DNA from: Candidatus Poseidoniaceae archaeon
GTDB lineage: Archaea > Thermoplasmatota > Poseidoniia > Poseidoniales > Poseidoniaceae
Direction: 5' to 3'
NCBI GenBank assembly: GCA_938084455.1
Contig: CALKDX010000004.1
Coordinates: 1-35,447, forward strand
DNA length: 35,447 bases
This document shows, piece by piece, positions 9,890 through 19,000 of the stretch (the stretch's first letter is position 1; the number at the start of each line of letters is the position of its first letter). The notes beneath the pieces are model-generated. The model was given only the letters and a program-made list of their open reading frames with translations, did not search any database and was not told the origin of the DNA. The position numbers and the translations under genes were made by a program.

Positions 9890-9923
9890 CACCCTTCCTG
9901 CTCTTTTCGGGCAGAAAAGGGTG
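9890..9923. repeat. Imperfect inverted repeat / potential stem-loop between two minus-strand genes
   Basis: CACCCTTCCTGC-TCTTTTCGG-GCAGAAAAGGGTG: arms CACCCTT/AAGGGTG and CTGC/GCAG with a small bulge, 22 nt past the stop of the 9945-10712 gene. Confidence 0.6.
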
Positions 9924-9944
9924 AATCAAAATCGGAAACCGGAA

Positions 9945-10712
9945 TTATTCCTCTTCGTCAACAAGGCTGGGAAGCAAGGATGCTGTTTCTGAATCGATGC
10001 GTGTCAGCGCATCGTGAATTGCTTTGATCCACTCAGGAGCAACTGCTCTTTCGCCCCCAGCATCTTGCAAGGCCTCCCACCATTCAGCCGCTTTTTCAGA
10101 ATCACCGATGAACAAATTAAGGCGGTGAAGTGCGACATACGCCATTGGGTTAAGATGCTCTTCTTCAGCGTCCCACCCCTTTTCAAAACAAGCAATTGCT
10201 CCATCATGACCATCGACAAGTCCACGTTGAAGAGCCACCATTCCAGCCTGGCTCCAAGCTAGAGGAAGCCGTCCAATCAACAGGCCGCGGAACACAAGCC
10301 ATGTTTGGCCCCCACCCAACACGACCAGCGAAAGGAAGCCCGACCATTGTTCGAAGGTGCTCAAATCGTCCCATGTGGTGACCATCAGTCCACCGACACC
10401 AACGCAAAACATGAACCCCGAAAAGGGCGCAATCAGCACTTCTCTTCGAGTTCTTAGAAGATGATGAATACCAACAAGCAACCCGAACGAACCGAAAAAA
10501 GTGAGGATGACAAGGTGGCCAATGACGGTCACCGGATTAGGGGCGAGTTGGCCCAATGCAAGCAAAAATCCAGTGGTCAACACCAGCGACCCGAAACGGC
10601 GCGACGGAAGGGGGAATGGTTGGCTTCGTGAGCCAAGGATCAAAACAGTGCCAATAAGCAGTTCAAACCCAAGGAGAATCCAGCGAAGGCTTTCGTCTTC
10701 CAAGAGCAGCAT
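9945..10712 (-). CDS. Multi-TM membrane protein with C-terminal TPR-like soluble region
   Basis: 255 aa; about six hydrophobic segments then a helical region (AWSQAGMVALQRGLVDGHDGAIACFEKGWDAEEEHLNPMAYVALHRLNLFIGDSEKAAEWWEAL). Confidence 0.75.
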   Translation of the reverse strand: MLLLEDESLRWILLGFELLIGTVLILGSRSQPFPLPSRRFGSLVLTTGFLLALGQLAPNPVTVIGHLVILTFFGSFGLLVGIHHLLRTRREVLIAPFSGFMFCVGVGGLMVTTWDDLSTFEQWSGFLSLVVLGGGQTWLVFRGLLIGRLPLAWSQAGMVALQRGLVDGHDGAIACFEKGWDAEEEHLNPMAYVALHRLNLFIGDSEKAAEWWEALQDAGGERAVAPEWIKAIHDALTRIDSETASLLPSLVDEEE

Positions 10713-10759
10713 GTTAGGTCTCCGTTTCTCGCAATCTTCGGTGCTTCTTGACCCTTTGG

Positions 10760-11230
10760 TCAGGCCTTGTGGTAATCCGAACCACGAATAATTTCAGTTG
10801 CACGGTAAACCTGTTCGATCAAAACAATGCTTGCAAGTTCGTGCGGCATGGTCATCGGCGAAAGCGAAAGCCGTTCAAAATGACGGTCTGGCCTCTCAGT
10901 CCAGCCCTCAGCTGGCCCGATGGCAAGGTGGATTGGCTCGCTGCCCACGCTCCATTTTTGGTACCTTTTGGAGAAGGCAATGGATGGTTCCAGCATCCCC
11001 CCCTCATCCATGAGATAGAGTGTCCCCGGCACCTGGCTTAACACTTCACAGTACGCTTTGCAAGAAAGTTTGTTTGAGTGGATGCGGACCTTTACGCCTC
11101 GGCTTTGAAGACGTTCATGATACATCTCGAAAACGCGCCGTAGATCATTTTGTTTCATGGTCCCGTGAAGGTGAAGAACCACTCGACCCATGCCGTAGGC
11201 TGTCCGCCATGGTTGATGAACTTGCATCAC
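10760..11230 (-). CDS. RlmH-like SPOUT rRNA methyltransferase
   Basis: C-terminal IGPAEGW...RHFERLSLSPMTMPHELASIVLIEQVYRATEIIRGSDYHKA matches the RlmH signature (LSLS.MT.PH.LA...L.EQ.YRA..I..G..YHK). Exact start uncertain. Confidence 0.88.
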   Translation of the reverse strand: MMQVHQPWRTAYGMGRVVLHLHGTMKQNDLRRVFEMYHERLQSRGVKVRIHSNKLSCKAYCEVLSQVPGTLYLMDEGGMLEPSIAFSKRYQKWSVGSEPIHLAIGPAEGWTERPDRHFERLSLSPMTMPHELASIVLIEQVYRATEIIRGSDYHKA

Positions 11231-11547
11231 GATTTTATCTTTTGAACAAGGTAGAACCCAAGCGCGACACTTGCACCAAACATGCCAAGTTCCACGACAG
11301 ATTCCATCACGGATATGACCTCATCAACAGCCCGACCGCTATTTTCCATCAGTCCCATGGAGAGTCGTTCCCAATCGACAGTCAGAATGCCCCGAGACTC
11401 CAACCATTTCAAGAGGATGAATTGTCCGAGTAAAAACCACTGCAGAGCCTTTGTAGCCATCGCCCAAATCAAACCAAGTATTGCCCCTAAGAGAACACCT
11501 TCAATCGCTGCCGTGCCGAGTAAATCGAGCCAGAATTCTGAGTCCAT
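11227..11547 (-). CDS. Small hypothetical membrane protein
   Basis: 106 aa with hydrophobic segments; stop overlaps the start of the RlmH-like gene (TGATG-type overlap). Confidence 0.65.
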   Translation of the reverse strand: MDSEFWLDLLGTAAIEGVLLGAILGLIWAMATKALQWFLLGQFILLKWLESRGILTVDWERLSMGLMENSGRAVDEVISVMESVVELGMFGASVALGFYLVQKIKS

Positions 11548-11621
11548 GTTTCATCCAATACAGTTGCCAATATATGACATTTAATAGATGGCGTTAAGGG
11601 TTCTTGACCCGTCACCAAACC

Positions 11622-11963
11622 ATGGGATGGTGGCCGTTCACTTCAAAAAAGTCATCCAAGCGGGCGCGAGTTGATGACCCTCTGTTGAAGGATGCTCGGA
11701 CTTGGATTTCAGAGCTGCGGGACGTGTGCGAGATGAATTTCGAACAACCCGAGGAAGCGAGACGCCGTATTCGTCACATGCAAGTGGAGTGGCACGACGC
11801 TATGGAAATAGGTCATCTAAGCCCGGCTAATCGAGAAGGTCTTGAGGCGAGAGCCTTCCGCCTTCTGAGTTGTCCAGATGATGAATGGATGCATTGGCTT
11901 GATGATCTCGACTTTTGGAAAACAGGTTGGAAACCTGCATCTTTAGCTGATAACGAGGCTTGA
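11622..11963 (+). CDS. Hypothetical soluble protein
   Basis: ATG at 11622 (MGWWPFTSKKSSKRARVDDPLLKDARTW...) within ORF 11604..11963. Confidence 0.6.
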   Translation: MGWWPFTSKKSSKRARVDDPLLKDARTWISELRDVCEMNFEQPEEARRRIRHMQVEWHDAMEIGHLSPANREGLEARAFRLLSCPDDEWMHWLDDLDFWKTGWKPASLADNEA

Positions 11964-11989
11964 AGAAGGGGCCGCCCGCAGGATGCTCC

Positions 11990-12682
11990 ATGGGTCAAAC
12001 CCCAACCCTCCACATGCTCTACACCTGCCCCTTCTGTTGGAAGGTCCGTGGAGTCATCGAACACCTCGGCATGGAAGTTGAGTACGTCAGTGTCAACGGA
12101 ATGAAAATCAAGAAAGAAGTGTCCTTCGCAGGAGATTGGGGGAAAGTACCGGTCTTCACCGACGAGAACGGAGAATATTTTGTCAATTCCACCCCGGTTA
12201 TGAAACACATCGATGCCGCCTATAACGACGGTAAGCTAGCCTCTAAGGGCGATCCAGCCCGCCAAGAGAAATGGCTCGAGTGGGCGGACGCAAAGGTCTC
12301 CAAGGCAACGGTTCCAATCTTGTACGGAACCCTTGGGGCTGCCTTGAAAACAACAACTCGAATTTCAAAACTAGAAAAATTCGGGTTCATTTCTAAGCGG
12401 CTCTATGCATGGGCGGGCTTCCCAATCATGTGGGGCATTATCGCTCGAAAGCGAGTCAAAAAAGACGGTAGAACTCCGAAAAAATTGTGGCATGATCTCT
12501 TGACCGAATTTACAGATGAACATGGCGAACATGCCTTCTTTGGGGGGGACTCCCCCGACCTAGTTGACTTCGGGATGTTCGGCTATGTGCGCTCAATCTC
12601 CCCATTCCCACAATTTACCTTGCTTGAAGACCACCAGAAAGGTATGGCTTGGTATCGACGCATGGAAGGAACACTCCAGTGA
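11990..12682 (+). CDS. Glutaredoxin/GST-like protein resembling membrane-associated prostaglandin E synthase 2
   Basis: ATG at 11990; LYTCPFCWKVRGVIEHLGMEVEYVSVNGMKIKKEV...WGKVPVFTDENGEYFVNSTPVMKHID is a CPFC thioredoxin-fold N-domain with a helical C-domain. Confidence 0.8.
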   Translation: MGQTPTLHMLYTCPFCWKVRGVIEHLGMEVEYVSVNGMKIKKEVSFAGDWGKVPVFTDENGEYFVNSTPVMKHIDAAYNDGKLASKGDPARQEKWLEWADAKVSKATVPILYGTLGAALKTTTRISKLEKFGFISKRLYAWAGFPIMWGIIARKRVKKDGRTPKKLWHDLLTEFTDEHGEHAFFGGDSPDLVDFGMFGYVRSISPFPQFTLLEDHQKGMAWYRRMEGTLQ

Positions 12683-12691
12683 GGGATTCAC

Positions 12692-13540
12692 TTGGAACCA
12701 ATCGATGTTTTAGGAATTGACTTTCACCCAGTGAAAGCGCAAACGATGTTCTTGGGCACCGATAAGGGCGGTTGGATTTACTCGAGCCAAAGGCCACGCC
12801 ACGAGGTCAGGTTGCCGGATTATTACATCATGAACGCCCCCCTGAGTGAACGCGACGTGGCCCTGCTTTCGGGAACTGAAGGCGGTAACCCTGAAGCACT
12901 TTTCAATGTGGATGTTGAAGTCCTAAAGCGCATTTTGCAAGCCGGTAATGCTGCGGTTGAACAAGGCATTGAAGGATTGGATTCTGCCACCCGATGGGAA
13001 GTACGAAACCCTACTGAATCAGAATGGCGTTGCGCCGAAGCCGAACTCGGACTTGGTCTTGAGAAAAAGCAGATCGAAATCCTTGCCGACGCAGTCAATT
13101 CAAATTACCGAGGTGCCATGATGGACGGACGGCCTCGTCGTTTCGAAGGCATCGGCCCAATGGCGCTTCACCGGGCTGCCATCGAAACGCATCCCAGTAA
13201 AGAGGGCATCACCGCTCTTTCAAGCGTACCTTTGGACCGACCAATCGGGGGTGTCGTCGCAAGATTGGTCGTCGCGCCAATCCGTGAGGGGCCAGAAAAA
13301 AAGGTCCCGGTTGCAGCAGATATGGCAGCGAACCTTCGCATGGAATTAATCTGCACGTTCTTGCTTGGCGTGATTCCTTCATTTGCCATTCCCGTTCTTA
13401 GGGGCATGGGAGATTATGCATTCACCGGCTGGGCTAACCTGCTGTTTGGAGGCCTCTGTGCCGGGTTTGTAACGGGTGCCTTCTGGAGACCACGTAGGCC
13501 AACCATCGCCTTTGATGACGTGGAATCTAAGATTCCTTGA
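12692..13540 (+). CDS. Divergent formylglycine-generating-enzyme-like (FGE-sulfatase) domain protein with C-terminal TM pair
   Basis: 282 aa from TTG; PRHEVRLPDYYIMNAPLSERDVALLSG and WEVRNPTESEWRCAEAELG resemble FGE-like H.V.L..F.I...EVT...Y and W.LPTEAEWE.AAR; hydrophobic C-terminus. Confidence 0.6.
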   Translation: MEPIDVLGIDFHPVKAQTMFLGTDKGGWIYSSQRPRHEVRLPDYYIMNAPLSERDVALLSGTEGGNPEALFNVDVEVLKRILQAGNAAVEQGIEGLDSATRWEVRNPTESEWRCAEAELGLGLEKKQIEILADAVNSNYRGAMMDGRPRRFEGIGPMALHRAAIETHPSKEGITALSSVPLDRPIGGVVARLVVAPIREGPEKKVPVAADMAANLRMELICTFLLGVIPSFAIPVLRGMGDYAFTGWANLLFGGLCAGFVTGAFWRPRRPTIAFDDVESKIP

Positions 13541-15857
13541 CTGGCTCAACCAAACTTTCCCAGTATGGCTCTTGACGGATGGCGTCAGCAGCACATATGG
13601 CTGCCATATTGACAATGTGACGCACACCATCCTGTCGAGCAACAAGTTGGACTGGGTGGCTCATGCCTTCCAAAATAGGACCGGTCATTTCCGCGTCCCC
13701 CAGTTCCTCAAGCAGTTTGTAAGCGATGTTTGCTGCTGCTAGGTTCGGCAAAACGAGGACATTTGCAGCACCTTCGAAAGCCATGAATGGGTATTCGCCT
13801 TGCACGTCTCCATTGAGGGCGGTATCGGCTTGCATTGGACCGTCGATGACCAGGGAAGGGTCAAGTTCACGGGCAAACTCAATCGCATCTTCAATCCGTT
13901 CAGACCGTTGCGCACGGCTGCTACCGAAATTGGAGAACGAAAGCATAGCAACCACGGGATCAACACCAAATCGACGAGCGACTTTGGCAGTCTGCACGGC
14001 TATTTCTGCAAGTGTTCTGCTGTCAGGGTACACGTTGACTGTTGCGTCTGCAAGGAAGATCGTGCGTCCTTTTACGTTCATCATATAGCACCCAACGATG
14101 CAATGAGCGTCGTCATCTGCCCCAATCAACTCAAGGGTAGGACGAAGCACATCGGCATAGTTCCGGCTCACACCTCCTACGAATCCATCTGCATCACCGT
14201 TGGCCACCATCTGGCTGGCAAAGTAAGGACGGGATTTCAGCAACCGTGCAGCATCGACGACCGTCATTCCCTTTCGGTTTCGACGCTCGAGCATGGATTG
14301 AGAGTACACACCTTTCCGGCGTTCGTCCTTTCTTGGGTCATAGACTTCGTAATCAAACGACAAACTCAACTCATCGACCATTCGATGTATGCGCTTTTCT
14401 GGGCCCAACAAAATTGGATAACATATTTTTTGCTCGACCAGTTGAGCAGCGGCTCTGATCACTTTTTCATTGTCTCCTTCGGGGAACACAATTCGCTTTC
14501 CTCGGCCGCGTACCTGATTGATGACGTGTCGCATGATTGAGTAAGATTGTCCAAGCCTTGCTTCCAATTCGTCTCGATAATCGGTGATGGAGAACTCTTC
14601 TGGAACCACACCTGCAATGCCTTCATCGACAGCCGCTTGTGCCACTGCAGAAGCCTCCCAAAGCAAGACCCTTCGATCAAAGGGTTTTGGAATGATATAA
14701 TCGGGCCCATACTGCATCACTGCGCCATCGTATGCGGCAGAGATGTAATCGGGCACCGGTTCTTTTGCCAATGCTGCAAGCGCACGGGTTGCTGCCATTT
14801 TCATGCCCTGAGTGATGTCTCGAGCGCGAACGTCAAGCGCGCCACGGAAAATGTATGGGAAGCCCAACACGTTGTTGACTTGATTGGAATAATCTGAGCG
14901 TCCGGTCGCAATGATCGCATCTGTGCGCACTTCGAGAATTTCCTCGGGCAATATTTCCGGAGTTGGGTTTGCCAAAGCAAACACAATCGGTTTTGGCGCC
15001 ATGCTGCCAATCATTTCTTTGCTCACTAAACCCCCCCTTGAAAGGCCCAGCATGACGTCTGCGTCTTTCAATGCGTCAGCCAATTGACCGGGTTCGCGCT
15101 CATGGGCGAATGGGGCTTTGTACTCGTTGAGTTCGCCCGCTTCCAATCTTGCCTTAGTGACGATTCCTTTGCTGTCAACCATTGAAATGTTCGATCTCGA
15201 AACACCGATGGCAACGTAATGATTTGCGCAAGCAATAGCGCTGGCGCCCGCCCCTATCACAACCACTTTGATTTCAGAGAGCTCTTTTCCTTGCAACTCA
15301 ACGGCGTTGAGCAACGCTGCTGCGGAGATAATCGCAGTACCATGTTGATCGTCATGCATCACGGGGATGTCGGTTGCTTCTGCAATCCGCCGTTCAATTT
15401 CGAAACACTCAGGGGCTTTGATGTCTTCAAGGTTAATCCCTCCAAAGGTCTTAGCAATGTTGACAACCGTATCGATGAAGGCTTCTGGATCTTCTGTATC
15501 CACTTCAATGTCAAACACGTCGATGTCTGCAAATGTCTTCAGCAACAGGCCCTTTCCTTCCATGACTGGTTTGCTTGCTAGAGCACCGATGTTTCCTAAC
15601 CCTAAGACCGCTGTACCGTTTGAAATAACAGCGACTAAATTCCCTTTCGAAGTGTAGCGGTAGGCATCTTCAGGGCGTTCGGCAATCGCCAAACAGGGGT
15701 ATGCAACGCCTGGTGAATACGCAAGGCTGAGTTCATGAGCCGTGCTGTGTGGTTTGGTTGGAACAACCTTGATTTTTCCCCTCGGCTCAGCCTCGTGGTA
15801 CTCGAGAGATTCTTTCTTGAGCAGCCGCTCCTTTTTCTCTCGATTCATGGTAACCAA
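13527..15857 (-). CDS. maeB: NADP-dependent malic enzyme fused to phosphotransacetylase-like domain
   Basis: 776 aa; N-terminal malic enzyme (SLAYSPGVAYPCLAI, FADIDVFDIEVD, DIKAPECFEIE, MHDDQHGTAII) and C-terminal PTA domain (RIVFPEGDNEKVIRAA, VDGPMQADTALN-type). Confidence 0.95.
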   Translation of the reverse strand: MVTMNREKKERLLKKESLEYHEAEPRGKIKVVPTKPHSTAHELSLAYSPGVAYPCLAIAERPEDAYRYTSKGNLVAVISNGTAVLGLGNIGALASKPVMEGKGLLLKTFADIDVFDIEVDTEDPEAFIDTVVNIAKTFGGINLEDIKAPECFEIERRIAEATDIPVMHDDQHGTAIISAAALLNAVELQGKELSEIKVVVIGAGASAIACANHYVAIGVSRSNISMVDSKGIVTKARLEAGELNEYKAPFAHEREPGQLADALKDADVMLGLSRGGLVSKEMIGSMAPKPIVFALANPTPEILPEEILEVRTDAIIATGRSDYSNQVNNVLGFPYIFRGALDVRARDITQGMKMAATRALAALAKEPVPDYISAAYDGAVMQYGPDYIIPKPFDRRVLLWEASAVAQAAVDEGIAGVVPEEFSITDYRDELEARLGQSYSIMRHVINQVRGRGKRIVFPEGDNEKVIRAAAQLVEQKICYPILLGPEKRIHRMVDELSLSFDYEVYDPRKDERRKGVYSQSMLERRNRKGMTVVDAARLLKSRPYFASQMVANGDADGFVGGVSRNYADVLRPTLELIGADDDAHCIVGCYMMNVKGRTIFLADATVNVYPDSRTLAEIAVQTAKVARRFGVDPVVAMLSFSNFGSSRAQRSERIEDAIEFARELDPSLVIDGPMQADTALNGDVQGEYPFMAFEGAANVLVLPNLAAANIAYKLLEELGDAEMTGPILEGMSHPVQLVARQDGVRHIVNMAAICAADAIRQEPYWESLVEPVKES

Positions 15858-16051
15858 ACCAAACGAATGTGGTTCGGTGTTTGAGTGTTGTGTGTCAACG
15901 GGACAGTTGATGCTGAAAACACACCCCTAGGGAGCACTCCAAACGCTGGATTGCTACCCGACCGCCCCGCTGAACGCCTGCAAAGACAAATGAGCAGGGA
16001 TTGCACGATTGGGGGCCGCGTTCAAATACCCCAAAAGGCGCCTGTGATACC

Positions 16052-19000
16052 ATGAACCGGCGAATCGCACTCATTTCCCCCGCCGGCGCCGGCAAAAGAG
16101 CCCTGATGCTGGTTGCAATTATGCTCTGTTCATCGGTTGCCCCGATGATGATGGCCCCTGGTGTTTCAGCCCACGAATCGGCCAATGACACGGTATGGCC
16201 GAAGTCTGGCAGCAACGATACAGGTTGGGTTCAGTTGGACGCCATTGGCGCCGACCCAACAACTGGAACTCAAGCAACCGCAGATTGGACCCTAGAGTTT
16301 GCTCCAGGCGCTGATTTGTCCAATGTTTCCTTCCAAGTCCGAGTCAACGGGAGCGATGGCTTGATGATTGAAGAGCCAATGTTGTTGGCCAACGATATTG
16401 GCATCAATCTGTTGGACTGGCGAGGGCTTGGTTCCTTTGGTTCCTCGGACAGCTTTGCTGGAGCGAACCCCTACGACGGAAGGCTCACACCAAACAGTGA
16501 TTCAGGCGCAACATGGACCATTCCGTCGGATGCGACGATCACCGACTTGGTGATTGAAGCACTGGCGCCAGTGGACCCGGCCGTTTCATTCGAACCGATT
16601 CAATTGGAAATCGGAGCTAAGGCCATTCATCCAGACGATGGCCGGATGTACCTCGCAATCCTCGATGACGTGCTTGTTTTAGACTACAACAACGACCCGC
16701 CAATCATTGACATGATTGAATTCGAAAGCGATGTCCTTGACATGGAAATCGACACGGCAAACAACATGATTCACTTTCTGACCAATGATGAAGGCTTCAG
16801 TGCCATTTCCCTCACAGATTCAGGCAGCCAAGTGGTCCTACCTGATTCTGACGACCCGGAATTCATCGATATGGACCAATTTACCATCACCAGTGGAGGC
16901 GTTTTTGCCGCCGGTGAAAGTGGCCTGTTTTCTTGGACTTCAGGGGCCTGGAGCGAGATTGATGCGCTAGGTGGATCGAGCATTCTTGACATGCTTGAAG
17001 TCGATGGCGTCCTCTACATTGCAACCGACGGAGACGGCGTAATGCGCTACTCCGTTGCCAACGGGGTGATGCTCTCGGATTGGTCGACTGCTAATTCATT
17101 GCATTCTGATGAAATCACATCTATGCTAGTCTCCGGCAATCAGCTGGTGATGGCTTCAAGCGATGCTGGTCTTGCCCGATATGACTGGAGTTCTGGGTTC
17201 TGGCTCTCAACATGGAACAGCGGCAACTGGCTTTCAAGCAACGATGTCACAGGCTTGGCCCGTTCAGGCAACACGCTCTACATCCTCAACGGCGATGCCC
17301 TTCACACCTACAACGCAGCAAGCAATGTGTTCTCTGGCTCCCAAACCATCGATGCTTTCGGTCTTGCAGGGACTGGTGATGAGTTGATCCTCTGGCCAAA
17401 CTCAGGGGCCCGCTCACCAAGTTCGGAATTGATCCTCGTGAGCGATGGTTACGGGGCGCTGGTTGAGTTGACGCCCGGATCCACGCCACTCAACACAGGC
17501 GTTCTCTTGTTGGGAAGTGGACCAACCTCTGGTCAGATGATTGATTCAACCGAACTCGATGGCGTGTTGTTTGTTGCGACTGATGATCAATACCTCAATC
17601 GGTTCGACACGCAAGCATCCCGTTGGATTGAGCCCGTGTTCATTGGAGCTGACATCACGAAACTCAGCAATGACGGAACCCACGTGTACATCGCCGCTGA
17701 AAATGGGGCTCACCAAATGCACAACAATGGAACCGTCCTCCAAACATGGGACACCTCAAACACCCTTCTCTCAAGCAATGATGTCACTGTGGTCCAATCT
17801 GACGGTTCGACCGTCATTGTGCTCAACGAGTTTTACAGCGAATTTTTGGCCATTAACCTCACCGGCTCTCAACCTGCTGTGTTCGAAAGCATCGTGCTGG
17901 ATACAGGTTCAGTTACCGATGCAGCGATTCACGCCAACATCGCCTATGTAGGAACTCAAAACGATGGCCTTCTTCGATATGACATCGCTAACGACACATG
18001 GTTGACCCCGTGGATCTCCACGGGCATCAACGGTGCAAACGATGTGCCTGTCGCGGTTGTTGGCGATATTCTGTACTTTGGAATTCCCGGCTACGGCGTA
18101 GCGCGCAAAGACCTTTCCACCAATGAGATTCTTCTTCCGCTGACGCAATCAAGCAACACTGGCAGCGGAAGTTCCACTGAAATCCTACCATCAGACACGA
18201 TTTATTCGCTGGAAGCAAATGGAAATGTCTTGTACATCGGCACCTCCTTTGGTGCCGTTGAATGGGATGAAGCTGGTTCCAGCGCTGATTCATTCCAGAT
18301 TGGAAGGAACTGGGATGAGCGCCCTCAACAATTCTTTGATTTTGTCGTGGTTGGCTCAAACGTGTACGCTGCAACCAACATCGGTGTGTGCAAATTTCCA
18401 ACAGGAACACTCGATATTGAAGAATGTTTGAATGTGTACGACGGCATGCCAAACTGGGCAACATACTCCATCGGAGTCGGCTCGAACACCTACCTCTTCG
18501 GAGGAACAAATTCTGGTGTTGGAATCATTACAATTTCACCGTTCGACGTGGTCGGTGAATGGACCGCTGGTGAGCAAACAAACAACGCACCCGTTGTCGT
18601 GGTCGGCGATGTTGCATTTATCGCCCTTGATGGCATTGGAATTGCCCGCTATGACATCCCAAACGATGAATGGCTTACGCTGTGGACCGATGACAATTTC
18701 CTTGACGGCGGAAATGAAGATGCAACTGCCCTTTCTGTTGACCTCAATCCAAATTACATCTGGATTGGAGGCGCCGACGGATTCCAATTGCTCAATGCTA
18801 CGACAGGGGCCGAGGTGTACGACATCGAAAAGTCAAGCAACCTGTTTGCTGGAAACGGCGATCCTCTTGATATGATCCTCAAAGGGAACATCATGTATTA
18901 CCACGACGGAGCCAGCAGCGACAATCTGTATCGGTTCGATGCGCAAAATTTCACGGCCCTTTCTGCCCTCGATGCAGGCGCCCAAATCGGTCAGAACAAC

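Noticed and set aside
13726-15930. Several plus-strand ORFs of 60-246 aa (e.g. 13800..14540)
   Set aside because: They lie antisense to the strongly supported malic enzyme gene and have no recognisable protein features; shadow ORFs.
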